Assembly (NCBI GenBank): GCA_046346665.1
Contig: JAXMHQ010000026.1
Location: forward strand, 14,848 to 78,847
Reading direction: 5' to 3'
Source of the DNA: JAXMHQ01 sp046346665
Lineage (GTDB): Bacteria > Verrucomicrobiota > Verrucomicrobiia > Limisphaerales > JAXMHQ01
DNA: 64,000 nt
Shown here: positions 56,947 to 64,000 of the stretch, one piece after another
Layout: each line of letters opens with the position of its first letter
Position numbering within the stretch: the stretch's first letter is position 1
Program-made: the position numbers and the translations under genes
The notes under the pieces: generated by a model
What the model saw: the letters and a program-made list of their open reading frames with translations, nothing else
The model's database searches: none
Told to the model about the DNA's origin: nothing

Positions 56947-58093
56947 ATGTTTGAGACCATCAAGGCCCAGATGACGACCGCCACCGGCAAGCTGACGCAC
57001 CTGCGGAGGTTTCTTTGACGTCCCCAGCGCGCAACAACGACTGGGCGAACTGAACGCCTTGATGGCCGGGGAAACTTTCTGGAACAACCGCGAACAGGCC
57101 CAGAAACTCATCGACGAGGGAAACAGCCTGCGCAACAAGGTCGAGCCGCTGCTCAAAGCCGAGAAACAGCTCGATGATATGCGGGTCATGATCGAACTCG
57201 GCGAAGCCGAACCGCCCGCCGCACAGGCCGGCATCCAGAAGGAACTCGAATCCGACCTGGGCCGGTTTTTCAAGGAACTCGACGCGCTCGAGCTGCGGGT
57301 GTTTCTGAACGGACCGCATGACAAGAGCAACTGCATTCTCAGCATCAACGCCGGCGCCGGCGGCACCGAGGCCCAGGACTGGGCCGAAATGCTTTCCCGC
57401 ATGTACCAGCGCTGGGCTGAATCGCGCGGCTGGGAAGTTGAGATCACGGACGCCCTCCCCGGCGAAGGCGCGGGGCTCAAGAGCGTGACCATGGTCCTGC
57501 GCGGCGAGTTCGGGTACGGTTACACCAAGGCCGAACGCGGCGTTCACCGGCTCGTGCGCATTTCGCCTTTCGATTCCAACAAGCGCCGCCACACCAGTTT
57601 CGCCAGCGTGGATGTCATCGCGGAAATCGAGGAGAGCGACGAGGAAATCGTCATTCCGCCTAACGAATTCCAGGTCGATACCTTCCGCTCCGGCGGCAAG
57701 GGCGGCCAGAACGTGAACAAGGTGGAAACCGCCGTGCGCATCACGCATCTCCCGACCGGGCTCGTCGTCGCGTCGCAAAGCCAGCGGTCGCAGCACCAGA
57801 ACCGGGCCACGGCGATGAAGCTGTTGTTGTCGCGGATTTACGCGCAACGCGTCGATGCCGCCAAGGCCGAGATGGAACGATTCTACGGCGAGAAAGGCAG
57901 CATTTCCTGGGGCAACCAGATCCGCAGCTACGTGTTCCAGCCTTATCGCATGGTGAAGGACCTGCGGACCGGCGTGGAAACCAGCGATGTGCAGGGCGTG
58001 ATGGACGGCGACCTCGATCCGTTCGTAAACGGCTGGCTGCGCGCGGGCTGTCCGGCGAAGAGGATGCAAGGCGTCAAGGACGAGGAAGAATAG
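56947..58093 (+). CDS. prfB: Peptide chain release factor 2 with programmed +1 frameshift
   Basis: 381 residues when the frameshift is counted: 23 codons from ATG 56947, then a skip of T57016 into GAC at 57017. RF2 recognises UGA and UAA: the SPF tripeptide is in RISPFDSNKRRH and the catalytic GGQ in SGGKGGQNVN. The first frame stops at TGA 57016-57018 immediately after AGGTTTCTT. In the absence of the shift only a 23-residue peptide forms. Domain order is normal. A downstream ATG at 57059 is internal and is not the start. Confidence 0.95.
57005..57019 (+). promoter_or_regulatory. prfB programmed frameshift site
   Basis: GGAGG (57005-57009), three bases, CTT (57013-57015), TGA (57016-57018), C. 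The Shine-Dalgarno-like box, the slippery CTT and the TGAC stop context are those of the classical RF2 autoregulatory site: low RF2 lets the ribosome shift +1. Confidence 0.93.
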
Positions 58094-58095
58094 AA

Positions 58096-58545
58096 TTGCC
58101 ACAGAGGCACAGAGAGAACAGAGGGGAAAATGGGGCTGGAATTTGAAATTGAGAAGGATCCGTTGACTGAGCAGATTATCGGTTGCGCGATTCAAGTTCA
58201 CCGGACCTTGGGACCTGGTCTCCTGGAGGCGACCTATGAATCAGCGCTTGCCGTCGAGCTTGAATGGGCAGGAGTGCAATTCTGTCGGCAGAAAGCCATG
58301 CCGATCACTTATAGAGATCGGCTCATAGGCGAGTATCGGCTGGATTTGGTTGTCGAAAATGCCGTGATAGTGGAATTGAAAAGCGTGGAAAGATTCGATC
58401 CAATTTTTGAGGCGCAATTGCTGGCTTACATGAAGGTTGCGCGCTTGAACCGAGGGTTGTTATTGAATTTCAATAGCCGCCTGCTCAAAGACGGCATTAA
58501 GCGAATGGTTCTTTAACTCGGTGCTCTCTGTGTCTCTGTGGCAAA
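58096..58545 (+). mobile_element. GxxExxY cassette with terminal inverted repeats
   Basis: TTGCCACAGAGGCACAGAGA at the left end and CTCTGTGTCTCTGTGGCAAA at the right are inverted and about 26 of 30 bases alike. They frame a single gene of 387 bases and nothing else. A nearly matching empty pair is at 47620-47714. The left repeat begins two bases after prfB's stop; the right supplies the GTG start of trpC. No transposase is encoded. Confidence 0.65.
58130..58516 (+). CDS. GxxExxY protein
   Basis: 128 residues. LTEQIIGCAIQVHRTLGPGL and LEATYESALAVELE carry the GxxExxY signature, and the PD-(D/E)xK-like catalytic set Asp (RLDLVV), Glu and Lys (IVELKSVE) is visible. A small nuclease-like family frequent in Bacteroidota, Planctomycetota and Verrucomicrobiota with unknown role, possibly in mobile elements or defence. 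It lies wholly within inverted CACAGAG repeats. Its own codon use and A/T content look lower-GC than the neighbours, which fits transfer. Confidence 0.88.
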   Translation: MGLEFEIEKDPLTEQIIGCAIQVHRTLGPGLLEATYESALAVELEWAGVQFCRQKAMPITYRDRLIGEYRLDLVVENAVIVELKSVERFDPIFEAQLLAYMKVARLNRGLLLNFNSRLLKDGIKRMVL

Positions 58546-59326
58546 TATTCTAGATACAATTGTCGAACAAAAGCGGGTCGAAGTCGCCCGGCTGCCGGCG
58601 CGGACGCTGGCGGCGGGGGATTTGCGGGACGCGATGCTGGAACGCGACGAGCGGCGGGATTTTCTGGCGGCCCTGCGCAAGCCGCACCGGCCTTCCATGG
58701 CCTTGATCGCCGAGGTCAAAAAGGCCTCGCCCTCCGCAGGCGTGATCTGCCCCGACTTTGACCCGGTGCGGATCGCGAAGGCGTATGAAGCGGCGGGGGC
58801 GGACTGTTTGTCGGTGTTGACGGACGAGAAATTTTTCCAGGGTTCGCTGGATTATCTGCGGCAGGTGCGCGAGGCGGTGAAACTGCCGTTGTTGCGGAAG
58901 GATTTCATCATCGATGAGCGGCAGATCCTGGAGGCGATCGAGTGGGGCGCGGACGCGATCCTGCTGATTGTGGCCATCCTGGACGACGAACGATTGCGCC
59001 GGTTTCACGACCTCGCGATCGAGGCGGGTCTCACGGCGCTTGTGGAGGTGCACGACGACGCCGAACTGGACCGGGCCATCGCGATCGGGGCGGGATTGAT
59101 CGGGGTGAACAACCGCAACCTGAAAACGTTCCAGGTGGATTTGGGAACCACGGAGCGCCTGGCGCGGCGGATCGGGAGCGGGACAGTGCTGGTCGGCGAG
59201 AGCGGCATTCACACGCCGGCCGACGTGGATCGACTGCGCCGCTGCGGCGCCCGGGCCGTGCTGGTGGGTGAATCGCTCGTCAAGCAGGGGGATATCGGAT
59301 CAAAGGTGGCCGAATTGCTCGGCTGA
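58538..59326 (+). CDS. trpC: Indole-3-glycerol phosphate synthase
   Basis: 262 residues from GTG 58538. The start matches the family opening (MANILDTIV) but lies inside the right inverted repeat of the GxxExxY cassette; no other start is available. TrpC closes the indole ring in tryptophan synthesis. LIAEVKKASPSAG (Lys61/Lys62), LRKDFIID, GVNNRNLKTF and VGESGIHTPADV are the active-site loops. Other trp genes are not adjacent. Confidence 0.93.
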   Translation: MANILDTIVEQKRVEVARLPARTLAAGDLRDAMLERDERRDFLAALRKPHRPSMALIAEVKKASPSAGVICPDFDPVRIAKAYEAAGADCLSVLTDEKFFQGSLDYLRQVREAVKLPLLRKDFIIDERQILEAIEWGADAILLIVAILDDERLRRFHDLAIEAGLTALVEVHDDAELDRAIAIGAGLIGVNNRNLKTFQVDLGTTERLARRIGSGTVLVGESGIHTPADVDRLRRCGARAVLVGESLVKQGDIGSKVAELLG

Positions 59327-59420
59327 GGCCCGCAGGGCCGACGGAGATTTGCGGGGGTGCAACCGCCGGTCACCTTAATAAGGGCATCCCCGGCAAATGT
59401 CCTTCAGGCCTCTTGGCTTC

Positions 59421-59453
59421 AATTCCGCATTCCGCACTCCGCGTTCCGCATTC
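59421..59453. repeat. Tandem ATTCCGC words
   Basis: AATTCCGCATTCCGCACTCC continuing GCGTTCCGCATTC. A one-armed tandem at the 3' end of the glycosyltransferase gene, bounded by its stop codon. Confidence 0.6.
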
Positions 59454-60180
59454 AAGACGGTCTTTTCAGTTCCGTGATCTCGATGCGTTTGATCTGGCGT
59501 TTGAGGTACCAGCGGACGCCCAAAAGGTCGTAGATGCCGCGGCCGAGTCGGTTCCAGAGGCCGTAATTGGATTTGCCGGCGGCGCGTGGGTGGTGGTTGA
59601 CGGGAATTTCCTTCACACGCACGCCGGCGCCCTGGGCGAGGATGGGCATGAACCGGTGAAAACCGTTGAAGGACGGAAGCAGTTCGAGGACGGATTTCCG
59701 GAACGCGCGCAGGTTGCAGCCGGTGTCCTGGAACTCGGAGTTCAAGGACCATTTGCGCGCGCGCCGCGCCACCCACGTCGAAATTTTCCGAAGCCCGTTG
59801 TCCATCCGCTTCATCCGCCAGCCGCAAACGACGTCGTAATTCGCCAGCTCGGCCATCAATTTCGGCAAGTCGGCCGGATCGTTCTGCAGGTCGCCGTCGA
59901 GCGTGAGGATGATGCTGCCGCGGCTGGCCCGGAACCCGGTCCAGAGCGCGGCGCTTTGCCCGGCCTGGCGGCCGTGCTGCAGTCCGCGAACCCGCGGTTC
60001 GGATCGCGCCGCATCCTGCACGCGCTCCCAGGTGTCGTCCTTGCTGGCGTCATCGACGAGGATGAGCTCCACGCCGCGCGTTTCGTTCTTGAGCGCTTCA
60101 AAAACCTGGCGGGCGAGGGGCAGCACGTTCAACCCCTCGTTGTGAAGGGGAACGACAACAGAAATGTCCGGGTTCGACAT
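59452..60180 (-). CDS. Family 2 glycosyltransferase (DPM1/DolP-mannosyltransferase-like)
   Basis: 242 residues. DISVVVPLHNEGLNVLPLAR at the N-terminus; the DXD-type LTLDGDLQNDP at about 92; FQDTGCNLRAFRKSV and HHPRAAGKSNYGLWN near the end, as in polyprenyl-phosphate mannosyl- or glucosyltransferases such as DPM1/ArnC-related enzymes. It would transfer a sugar from a nucleotide donor to a lipid carrier. No C-terminal membrane helices, so it is the soluble type. Not in an operon. Confidence 0.9.
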   Translation of the reverse strand: MSNPDISVVVPLHNEGLNVLPLARQVFEALKNETRGVELILVDDASKDDTWERVQDAARSEPRVRGLQHGRQAGQSAALWTGFRASRGSIILTLDGDLQNDPADLPKLMAELANYDVVCGWRMKRMDNGLRKISTWVARRARKWSLNSEFQDTGCNLRAFRKSVLELLPSFNGFHRFMPILAQGAGVRVKEIPVNHHPRAAGKSNYGLWNRLGRGIYDLLGVRWYLKRQIKRIEITELKRPS

Positions 60181-60252
60181 CGTGAATCAGGCCGGTGCCA
60201 GCCGGCCGCTCATATTGCCATCCCCCCGTCAAATCTCAATTCTCAATTCCCG

Positions 60253-60311
60253 AATTCACAATTATAGGACTGACCCCTTCGCCAAAGGGGTCAGTCCTAT
60301 AATTGTGAATT
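60253..60311. repeat. 55-nt RAYT palindrome, orphan third copy
   Basis: Core at 60255-60309, arms like the 7366 copy with one mismatch beside the centre (TTCGCCAAA); AATT extends the pairing at each end. No transposase is near. Copies 52 kb apart suggest mobilisation of the palindrome alone. Confidence 0.95.
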
Positions 60312-60399
60312 GTGGATCGGCTTTCTGAAATCTGGCGTCGGGGGCTGATCGTGGCTTGCTGCGGCGGCGGGCATGTCCTAACCTGCGCGCCATTCAATT

Positions 60400-61299
60400 A
60401 TGAGCGTTCTGATTGTCGGCTCCACGGCGCTGGATTCCATCAAGACCCCGAAATCGAGCAACCCGCGGTTGCTGGGCGGATCGGCCAGCCATGCGGCGAT
60501 TGCGGCGGGTTTTTTCAGCCCGGTGCGGCTGGTGGGCGTGGTGGGCGAGGATTTCCCGGAGCGCTACATCCGGTTGTATTCGCGGCGAGGCATCAACCTG
60601 GAGGGTTTGCAGCGGCTGCCGGGGAAGACATTTCACTGGTCGGGCGAATACGAGGCGAACATGAACCATCGCCGGACGCTGCTCACGGAGCTCGGCGTAT
60701 TCGAGACATTCAATCCGACGCTGCCCGAGGCTTATCGATCCTCCCCGTTCGTCCTGCTGGCGAACATCGCCCCGGACCTGCAGCATCATGTGCTCGACCA
60801 GGTGCGGCGCCCGAAATTCGTGGTGGCGGACACGATGGACCTCTGGCTCAACGTGGCGAAGCCGTCGTTGATCCGGCTGCTGAAGCGTATTGACGGGTTT
60901 GTGTTGAACGACAGCGAGGCGCACCAGTTGACGGGGGAGGACAACGTGTTTCTGGCGCTCCCCAAAATTCACAGGATGGGCCCGCGTTACGTCATCATCA
61001 AACAGGGCTCCCACGGGTCCATCCTGTCCGGACCCGGCGGTTATTTTCTGTGTCCGGCCTACCCGCTCCACAAAGTCGTCGATCCCACAGGCGCGGGCGA
61101 TTCGTTCGTGGGCGGCATGGTGGGTTACCTGGCGAATGCGAAGGGTTCCATCGACGCCAGCCTGCGCCGCGCGATGGTCTACGGCAGCGTGACGGCGTCG
61201 TTCTGCTGTGAGGGATTCGGCGTCACGCGGACGGTCCTGGCGACGCGGGCCAAGATTGAGGCGCGGGTGCGGGAGCTGTCGAAGCTGACTCGATTCTGA
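60400..61299 (+). CDS. PfkB-family sugar kinase
   Basis: 299 residues. PfkB fold: VLIVGSTALDSIKTP at the N-terminus, GGSASHAAIAAG, and VDPTGAGDSFVGGMVGYLAN (about 227-246) with the catalytic Asp234. The sugar is unknown; adenosine, ribose and fructose-type kinases are possible relatives. The preceding GT2 gene is divergent. No operon partner. Confidence 0.88.
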   Translation: MSVLIVGSTALDSIKTPKSSNPRLLGGSASHAAIAAGFFSPVRLVGVVGEDFPERYIRLYSRRGINLEGLQRLPGKTFHWSGEYEANMNHRRTLLTELGVFETFNPTLPEAYRSSPFVLLANIAPDLQHHVLDQVRRPKFVVADTMDLWLNVAKPSLIRLLKRIDGFVLNDSEAHQLTGEDNVFLALPKIHRMGPRYVIIKQGSHGSILSGPGGYFLCPAYPLHKVVDPTGAGDSFVGGMVGYLANAKGSIDASLRRAMVYGSVTASFCCEGFGVTRTVLATRAKIEARVRELSKLTRF

Positions 61300-61411
61300 C
61301 GGGGCGTCCGCAGATTGCCCAGGTCGTGCAGAAACCCGGCAGATTCGGGTGAATCTGTGAAATCTGTGGACGGGCGGTCCTTTTGAATTCCCAGACAGCC
61401 TTCCCGGCGCC

Positions 61412-62413
61412 TCAGATCTGGAATTCCGCCTGGCCGCCTTTGTCGCGGCGGTTCTTGGTCAGCACGCGGATATTGGCGTCCTCCTGGACGACGAGGGAGC
61501 GTGAAGGCACACTTGTGGTTAGGAATACATTTGCCCCGATGGTGCTCCCTTCGCCGACGACGGTGTCTCCGCCCATGATGGTCGCGCCGGCGTAGATGGT
61601 GACGTGATCCTCGATGGTTGGGTGGCGTTTCTGTCCGCGGAGCGCCTGGCCGGCGGCGAGGGATTTCGCGACGAGCCCGACGCCCTGGTACATTTTTACG
61701 TGGCTGCCGATGACGCTGGTTTCGCCGATGACGGTGCCGGTGCAATGGTCGACGAAGAAATGGGACCCGATTTGGGCGCCGGGGTGAAGGTCCATGCCGG
61801 ACCGGGCGTGGGCCCACTCGGTCATGATGCGGGGGATGAGGGCGACGTTGCGGCGGTAGAGTTCATGGGCGAGCCGCTGGACGGCGATGGCTTCGATGAA
61901 CGGGTAGGCCACGATTACTTCCTCCTTGCTCAACGCGGCGGGGTCCCCCTGGAACGCCGCCTCGGTGTCGGTCTGGAGGAGGTCGCGAATGCGCGGCAGA
62001 TTGTCGAGGAATTCCAGCGTGACCTGGCGGGCGACCTTTCCGAGATCGGAATTTTTGTGTTCTTCGGGCGTATGATATTCGAGGCTTTTGCGGATTTCAT
62101 CTTCGAGTCCGCCGAGGACGGAGTCGAGGAGCAGCGCGGTTTCCACCTTGATTTCCGAGGAGTGAATCAATTTTTCGTCGAAGAATCCCGGGAACAGCAG
62201 GCGCAGGAGGTCCACTGTCAGCCCGGAAATCACGCGTTTGGACGGGAGGTTTTTTCCGTCCAGGTGATTGATGCCGCCGGCGGTCGCGTAAGAGGCGACG
62301 AGCCGGTCCGTGAGCTGGGTGACACTGGGCTGCACGGGTGGAGTATTCCGCAGGCGAGGGGGAAAGGCAATATCGGGGGCGCAAATTGCGCTACGAGGGG
62401 CGGTCCACCACAT
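61412..62413 (-). CDS. cysE: Serine O-acetyltransferase (EpsC/CysE type)
   Basis: 333 residues from ATG 62413; an in-frame GTG at 62335 (then ValGlnProSerVal) may be the true start because the first 26 residues are not conserved-looking. The left-handed beta-helix at the C-terminus has hexapeptide turns (GTVIGETSVIGSHVKM, GATIMGGDTVVGEGSTIG) and the catalytic GMDLHPGAQIG. It makes O-acetylserine for cysteine. It overlaps the stop of the heptosyltransferase gene by 23 bases if the long start is real. A long N-terminal helical domain is present as in plant- and Bacteroidota-type SATs. Confidence 0.9.
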   Translation of the reverse strand: MWWTAPRSAICAPDIAFPPRLRNTPPVQPSVTQLTDRLVASYATAGGINHLDGKNLPSKRVISGLTVDLLRLLFPGFFDEKLIHSSEIKVETALLLDSVLGGLEDEIRKSLEYHTPEEHKNSDLGKVARQVTLEFLDNLPRIRDLLQTDTEAAFQGDPAALSKEEVIVAYPFIEAIAVQRLAHELYRRNVALIPRIMTEWAHARSGMDLHPGAQIGSHFFVDHCTGTVIGETSVIGSHVKMYQGVGLVAKSLAAGQALRGQKRHPTIEDHVTIYAGATIMGGDTVVGEGSTIGANVFLTTSVPSRSLVVQEDANIRVLTKNRRDKGGQAEFQI

Positions 62414-63518
62414 TTTGGACCGCCTGGATGACGGTGTCGGCGGTGAGGGTGTTCATGCAGCGGAAATCGATGGGGCATTCGCGGAGGAAGCAGGGGGCGC
62501 AGATGGCGGTGGACTGGATGAGGCGATGTTTCGGGTCGCCGGGGAGGCCGGGGCCGGTGAGGGCGGGCGAGGTGCTGCCGAAGGGGGCGATGACGGGCGT
62601 CCCCAGGGCGGCGGCGATATGCATGGGGCCGGTGTCGTTGGTCAGGAGGAGTTGGCAGCGCTTGAGCAGGGCGCACAGCTCGCGGAGGGATGTCTGGCCG
62701 GCGAGGCTGCGGATGGTGGATTCCGGGGTGCGCAGGCGGGATTCGATGCGGTTGGCCAGTTCGAAATCTCCGATGCCGCCGAGGATGAGCCAGACGCAGC
62801 CGGTGCGTTTATGGATTTCGAGTGCGACGCTGATGAAGCGTTCGGCGGGCCAGCGTTTGGCGGGGCCGTATTCGGCGCCGGGGCAGAGGCCGAAGAGGGG
62901 CCGGTGCCCGGCGGCGGCGACGGTCAGGTTGAATTTATGCAAAGCCTGATCGATTTCCCACGGGGTGACTGCGAGGTGTGGCGGCAGCGGGTTCGGGCTT
63001 GCGCCGAGCGCGGCGGTCAGGTGGAGGTAATCGTGAATTTGGTGGACACCGGGGCCGGCGGGCGCGGGTGCGGCGGCGGGGCTGTCGGGGGTGATGAGGC
63101 GCCGGATTTCGCGCGTGGTTTTTTTCCGCATGGCGGCGGCGCCCGGGCGATGTGGGACGGCGGTGGTCAGGAGGAAATTGCGCCAGGGCCGGGCGTAACC
63201 GATGCGGCGCGGGATGCGGGCCAGGAAAACCTCGAGGGCGGAGCGCGGGGAATTGGGCAGAACGAGTGCGAGGTCGTAGCGGCCTTCGGCCAGTTTCCGG
63301 CCGACGGCAAGCGGGCTTTTGCCGTTCGGAAGCGAGAGCACTTCGTTTACCGCGGGATGGTGGGCCCAGAGATCCTTCAGTTTTTGGGGCGTGAACAGCG
63401 TTATGTGGGCCCCGGGAAATCGTTCTCGCAATCGCAGGAGCGCGGGCGTGGTCATGACGGCGTCGCCGATCCAATTCACGCCGCGGACGAGGATGCGCTG
63501 GGGATCGTCGCTGTTCAT
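62391..63518 (-). CDS. waaF: ADP-heptose:LPS heptosyltransferase (family 9)
   Basis: 375 residues. ILVRGVNWIGDAVMTTPAL at the N-terminus is the WaaF/WaaC opening; GLCPGAEYGPAKRWPAERF and LLLTNDTGPMHIAAALGTPV are the donor-binding motifs of GT9. It adds heptose to the LPS inner core. It agrees with the hldA gene in this window. Its start overlaps the stop of the lipid A acyltransferase gene (ATGA at 63515-63518), so they are coupled. WaaF versus WaaC cannot be separated with certainty. Confidence 0.87.
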   Translation of the reverse strand: MNSDDPQRILVRGVNWIGDAVMTTPALLRLRERFPGAHITLFTPQKLKDLWAHHPAVNEVLSLPNGKSPLAVGRKLAEGRYDLALVLPNSPRSALEVFLARIPRRIGYARPWRNFLLTTAVPHRPGAAAMRKKTTREIRRLITPDSPAAAPAPAGPGVHQIHDYLHLTAALGASPNPLPPHLAVTPWEIDQALHKFNLTVAAAGHRPLFGLCPGAEYGPAKRWPAERFISVALEIHKRTGCVWLILGGIGDFELANRIESRLRTPESTIRSLAGQTSLRELCALLKRCQLLLTNDTGPMHIAAALGTPVIAPFGSTSPALTGPGLPGDPKHRLIQSTAICAPCFLRECPIDFRCMNTLTADTVIQAVQNVVDRPS

Positions 63519-64000
63519 GGCTGGCCGAGGCGGGCGGCGGTTTTGAGGGCGCGCTCCTGGAGGCGGACGGCTCGCGATTTTCCGGGGGGTTTCCAGCGGT
63601 TATGGACCCAGAACCAGTTGGCGGGGTCTCGGCGGACGGCGGATTCAAACGCGCGGTTGACGTCGAGCATGATGGACTCGACCGGGCGCGGTTTGCCGCC
63701 CTCGTGGGTGGGGATTCCCGGTCCAACTTCGACGCGCCAGCGGGCGAGGCTGACGCGGTAGCAGATGGCGCTATGGAGGCGGCATTGGTAGCGCAGGGCG
63801 AACACGGCGGGGGCGATGGAGGTGGAGCAATCGTGTCCCAGGAACGGCACGCGCCGTCCGTCGCCGGCGTGCTGGTCGGCGAGCAGGCCGAGCATCAGGC
63901 CCGGTTGCTGCATGGCGGCGCGCAGCGCGGCGCCGTCGGTGCGCCGTTCGAAATAGAGGCAGCCGGATCGTTCGCGCATGGATTGCAGCAGTCGGTTGAC
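63515..64000 (-). CDS. Lipid A acyltransferase (LpxL/HtrB family), N-terminus outside window
   Basis: The last ~161 residues lie in the window; the start is beyond 64000. GLLADQHAGDGRRVPFLGHD, PAVFALRYQCRLHSAI and WFWVHNRWKPPGKS are the conserved blocks of lysophospholipid/lipid A late acyltransferases; the expected HxxxxD motif is in the missing half. It would add a secondary acyl chain to lipid A at the inner membrane. First gene of an operon with the heptosyltransferase. Confidence 0.85.
   Translation of the reverse strand, partial: VNRLLQSMRERSGCLYFERRTDGAALRAAMQQPGLMLGLLADQHAGDGRRVPFLGHDCSTSIAPAVFALRYQCRLHSAICYRVSLARWRVEVGPGIPTHEGGKPRPVESIMLDVNRAFESAVRRDPANWFWVHNRWKPPGKSRAVRLQERALKTAARLGQP

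Noticed and set aside
56947..57018. prfB as a pseudogene interrupted by an early TGA
   Set aside because: The stop lies in the canonical frameshift context with GGAGG three bases before CTT TGA C, so it is programmed.

Overview
The window reads as chromosomal DNA of a GC-rich Gram-negative bacterium, most likely a Verrucomicrobiota member (Limisphaerales/Pedosphaera-like). The pointers are a PEP-CTERM-tagged exported protein, an McsA-McsB-ClpC arginine-phosphorylation cluster next to LPS genes, two bactofilins, large secreted proteins with Calx-beta and DUF4082-like modules, a GxxExxY protein, a REP-associated tyrosine transposase (RAYT) and many palindromic intergenic repeats. This assignment rests on gene content only; no 16S rRNA or ribosomal-protein operon is present. 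Long antisense open frames are abundant because of the base composition and were treated as shadows.

Layout. 0-8.6 kb: a partial HD hydrolase, an ABC exporter, a two-gene membrane/coiled-coil operon, an isolated nuoA, an HDOD protein, and a RAYT unit bounded by identical 55-nt palindromes. 8.6-14.5 kb: DUF1638 and RACo-like genes facing an operon of an outer-membrane barrel, a Rieske lipoprotein and a homocysteine S-methyltransferase-like protein, then an AraC regulator. 14.7-23.1 kb: a secreted polysaccharide deacetylase, tRNA-Glu, a branched-chain aminotransferase, mcsA-mcsB-clpC and a small periplasmic protein. 23.2-31.3 kb: a DMT transporter and a eukaryotic-type HisA, a PEP-CTERM protein, then thiG-hldA/rfaE1-panB-moaC and a hybrid histidine kinase. 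31.4-39.2 kb: a MoaB/Mog protein, a PilT-like ATPase, a lipoprotein, an IlvD carrying a large insertion, an AEC transporter with thiE, and two bactofilins. 39.2-47.2 kb: envelope proteins, a DUF2339 membrane protein, a broken HigBA module and a secreted metallophosphoesterase. 47.8-56.6 kb: two APC amino-acid permeases and a TetR-MFP-RND efflux operon ending in a YXWGXW lipoprotein. 56.6-64 kb: a DUF2007 protein, prfB with its programmed frameshift, a GxxExxY cassette, trpC, a GT2 glycosyltransferase, a PfkB kinase, cysE, a heptosyltransferase and a partial LpxL-type acyltransferase.

How the genes work together. Vitamin and cofactor genes (thiG, thiE, panB, moaC, moaB/mog), amino-acid genes (ilvE, ilvD, hisA, trpC, cysE) and LPS-core genes (hldA, waaF-like, lpxL-like) are scattered in small operons rather than grouped by pathway. 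The clearest functional units are mcsA-mcsB-clpC, the RND efflux operon with its own repressor and operator, the OM-barrel/Rieske operon and the bactofilin pair.

The most distinctive signals are an NTF2/SnoaL-like domain inserted in IlvD; dispersed palindromic repeats that supply stop codons (thiE, moaC, two APC permeases) and a start codon (trpC); a GxxExxY gene framed by inverted repeats with an apparent empty copy elsewhere; and a coiled-coil protein with a possible protease-like domain coupled to a multi-pass membrane partner.
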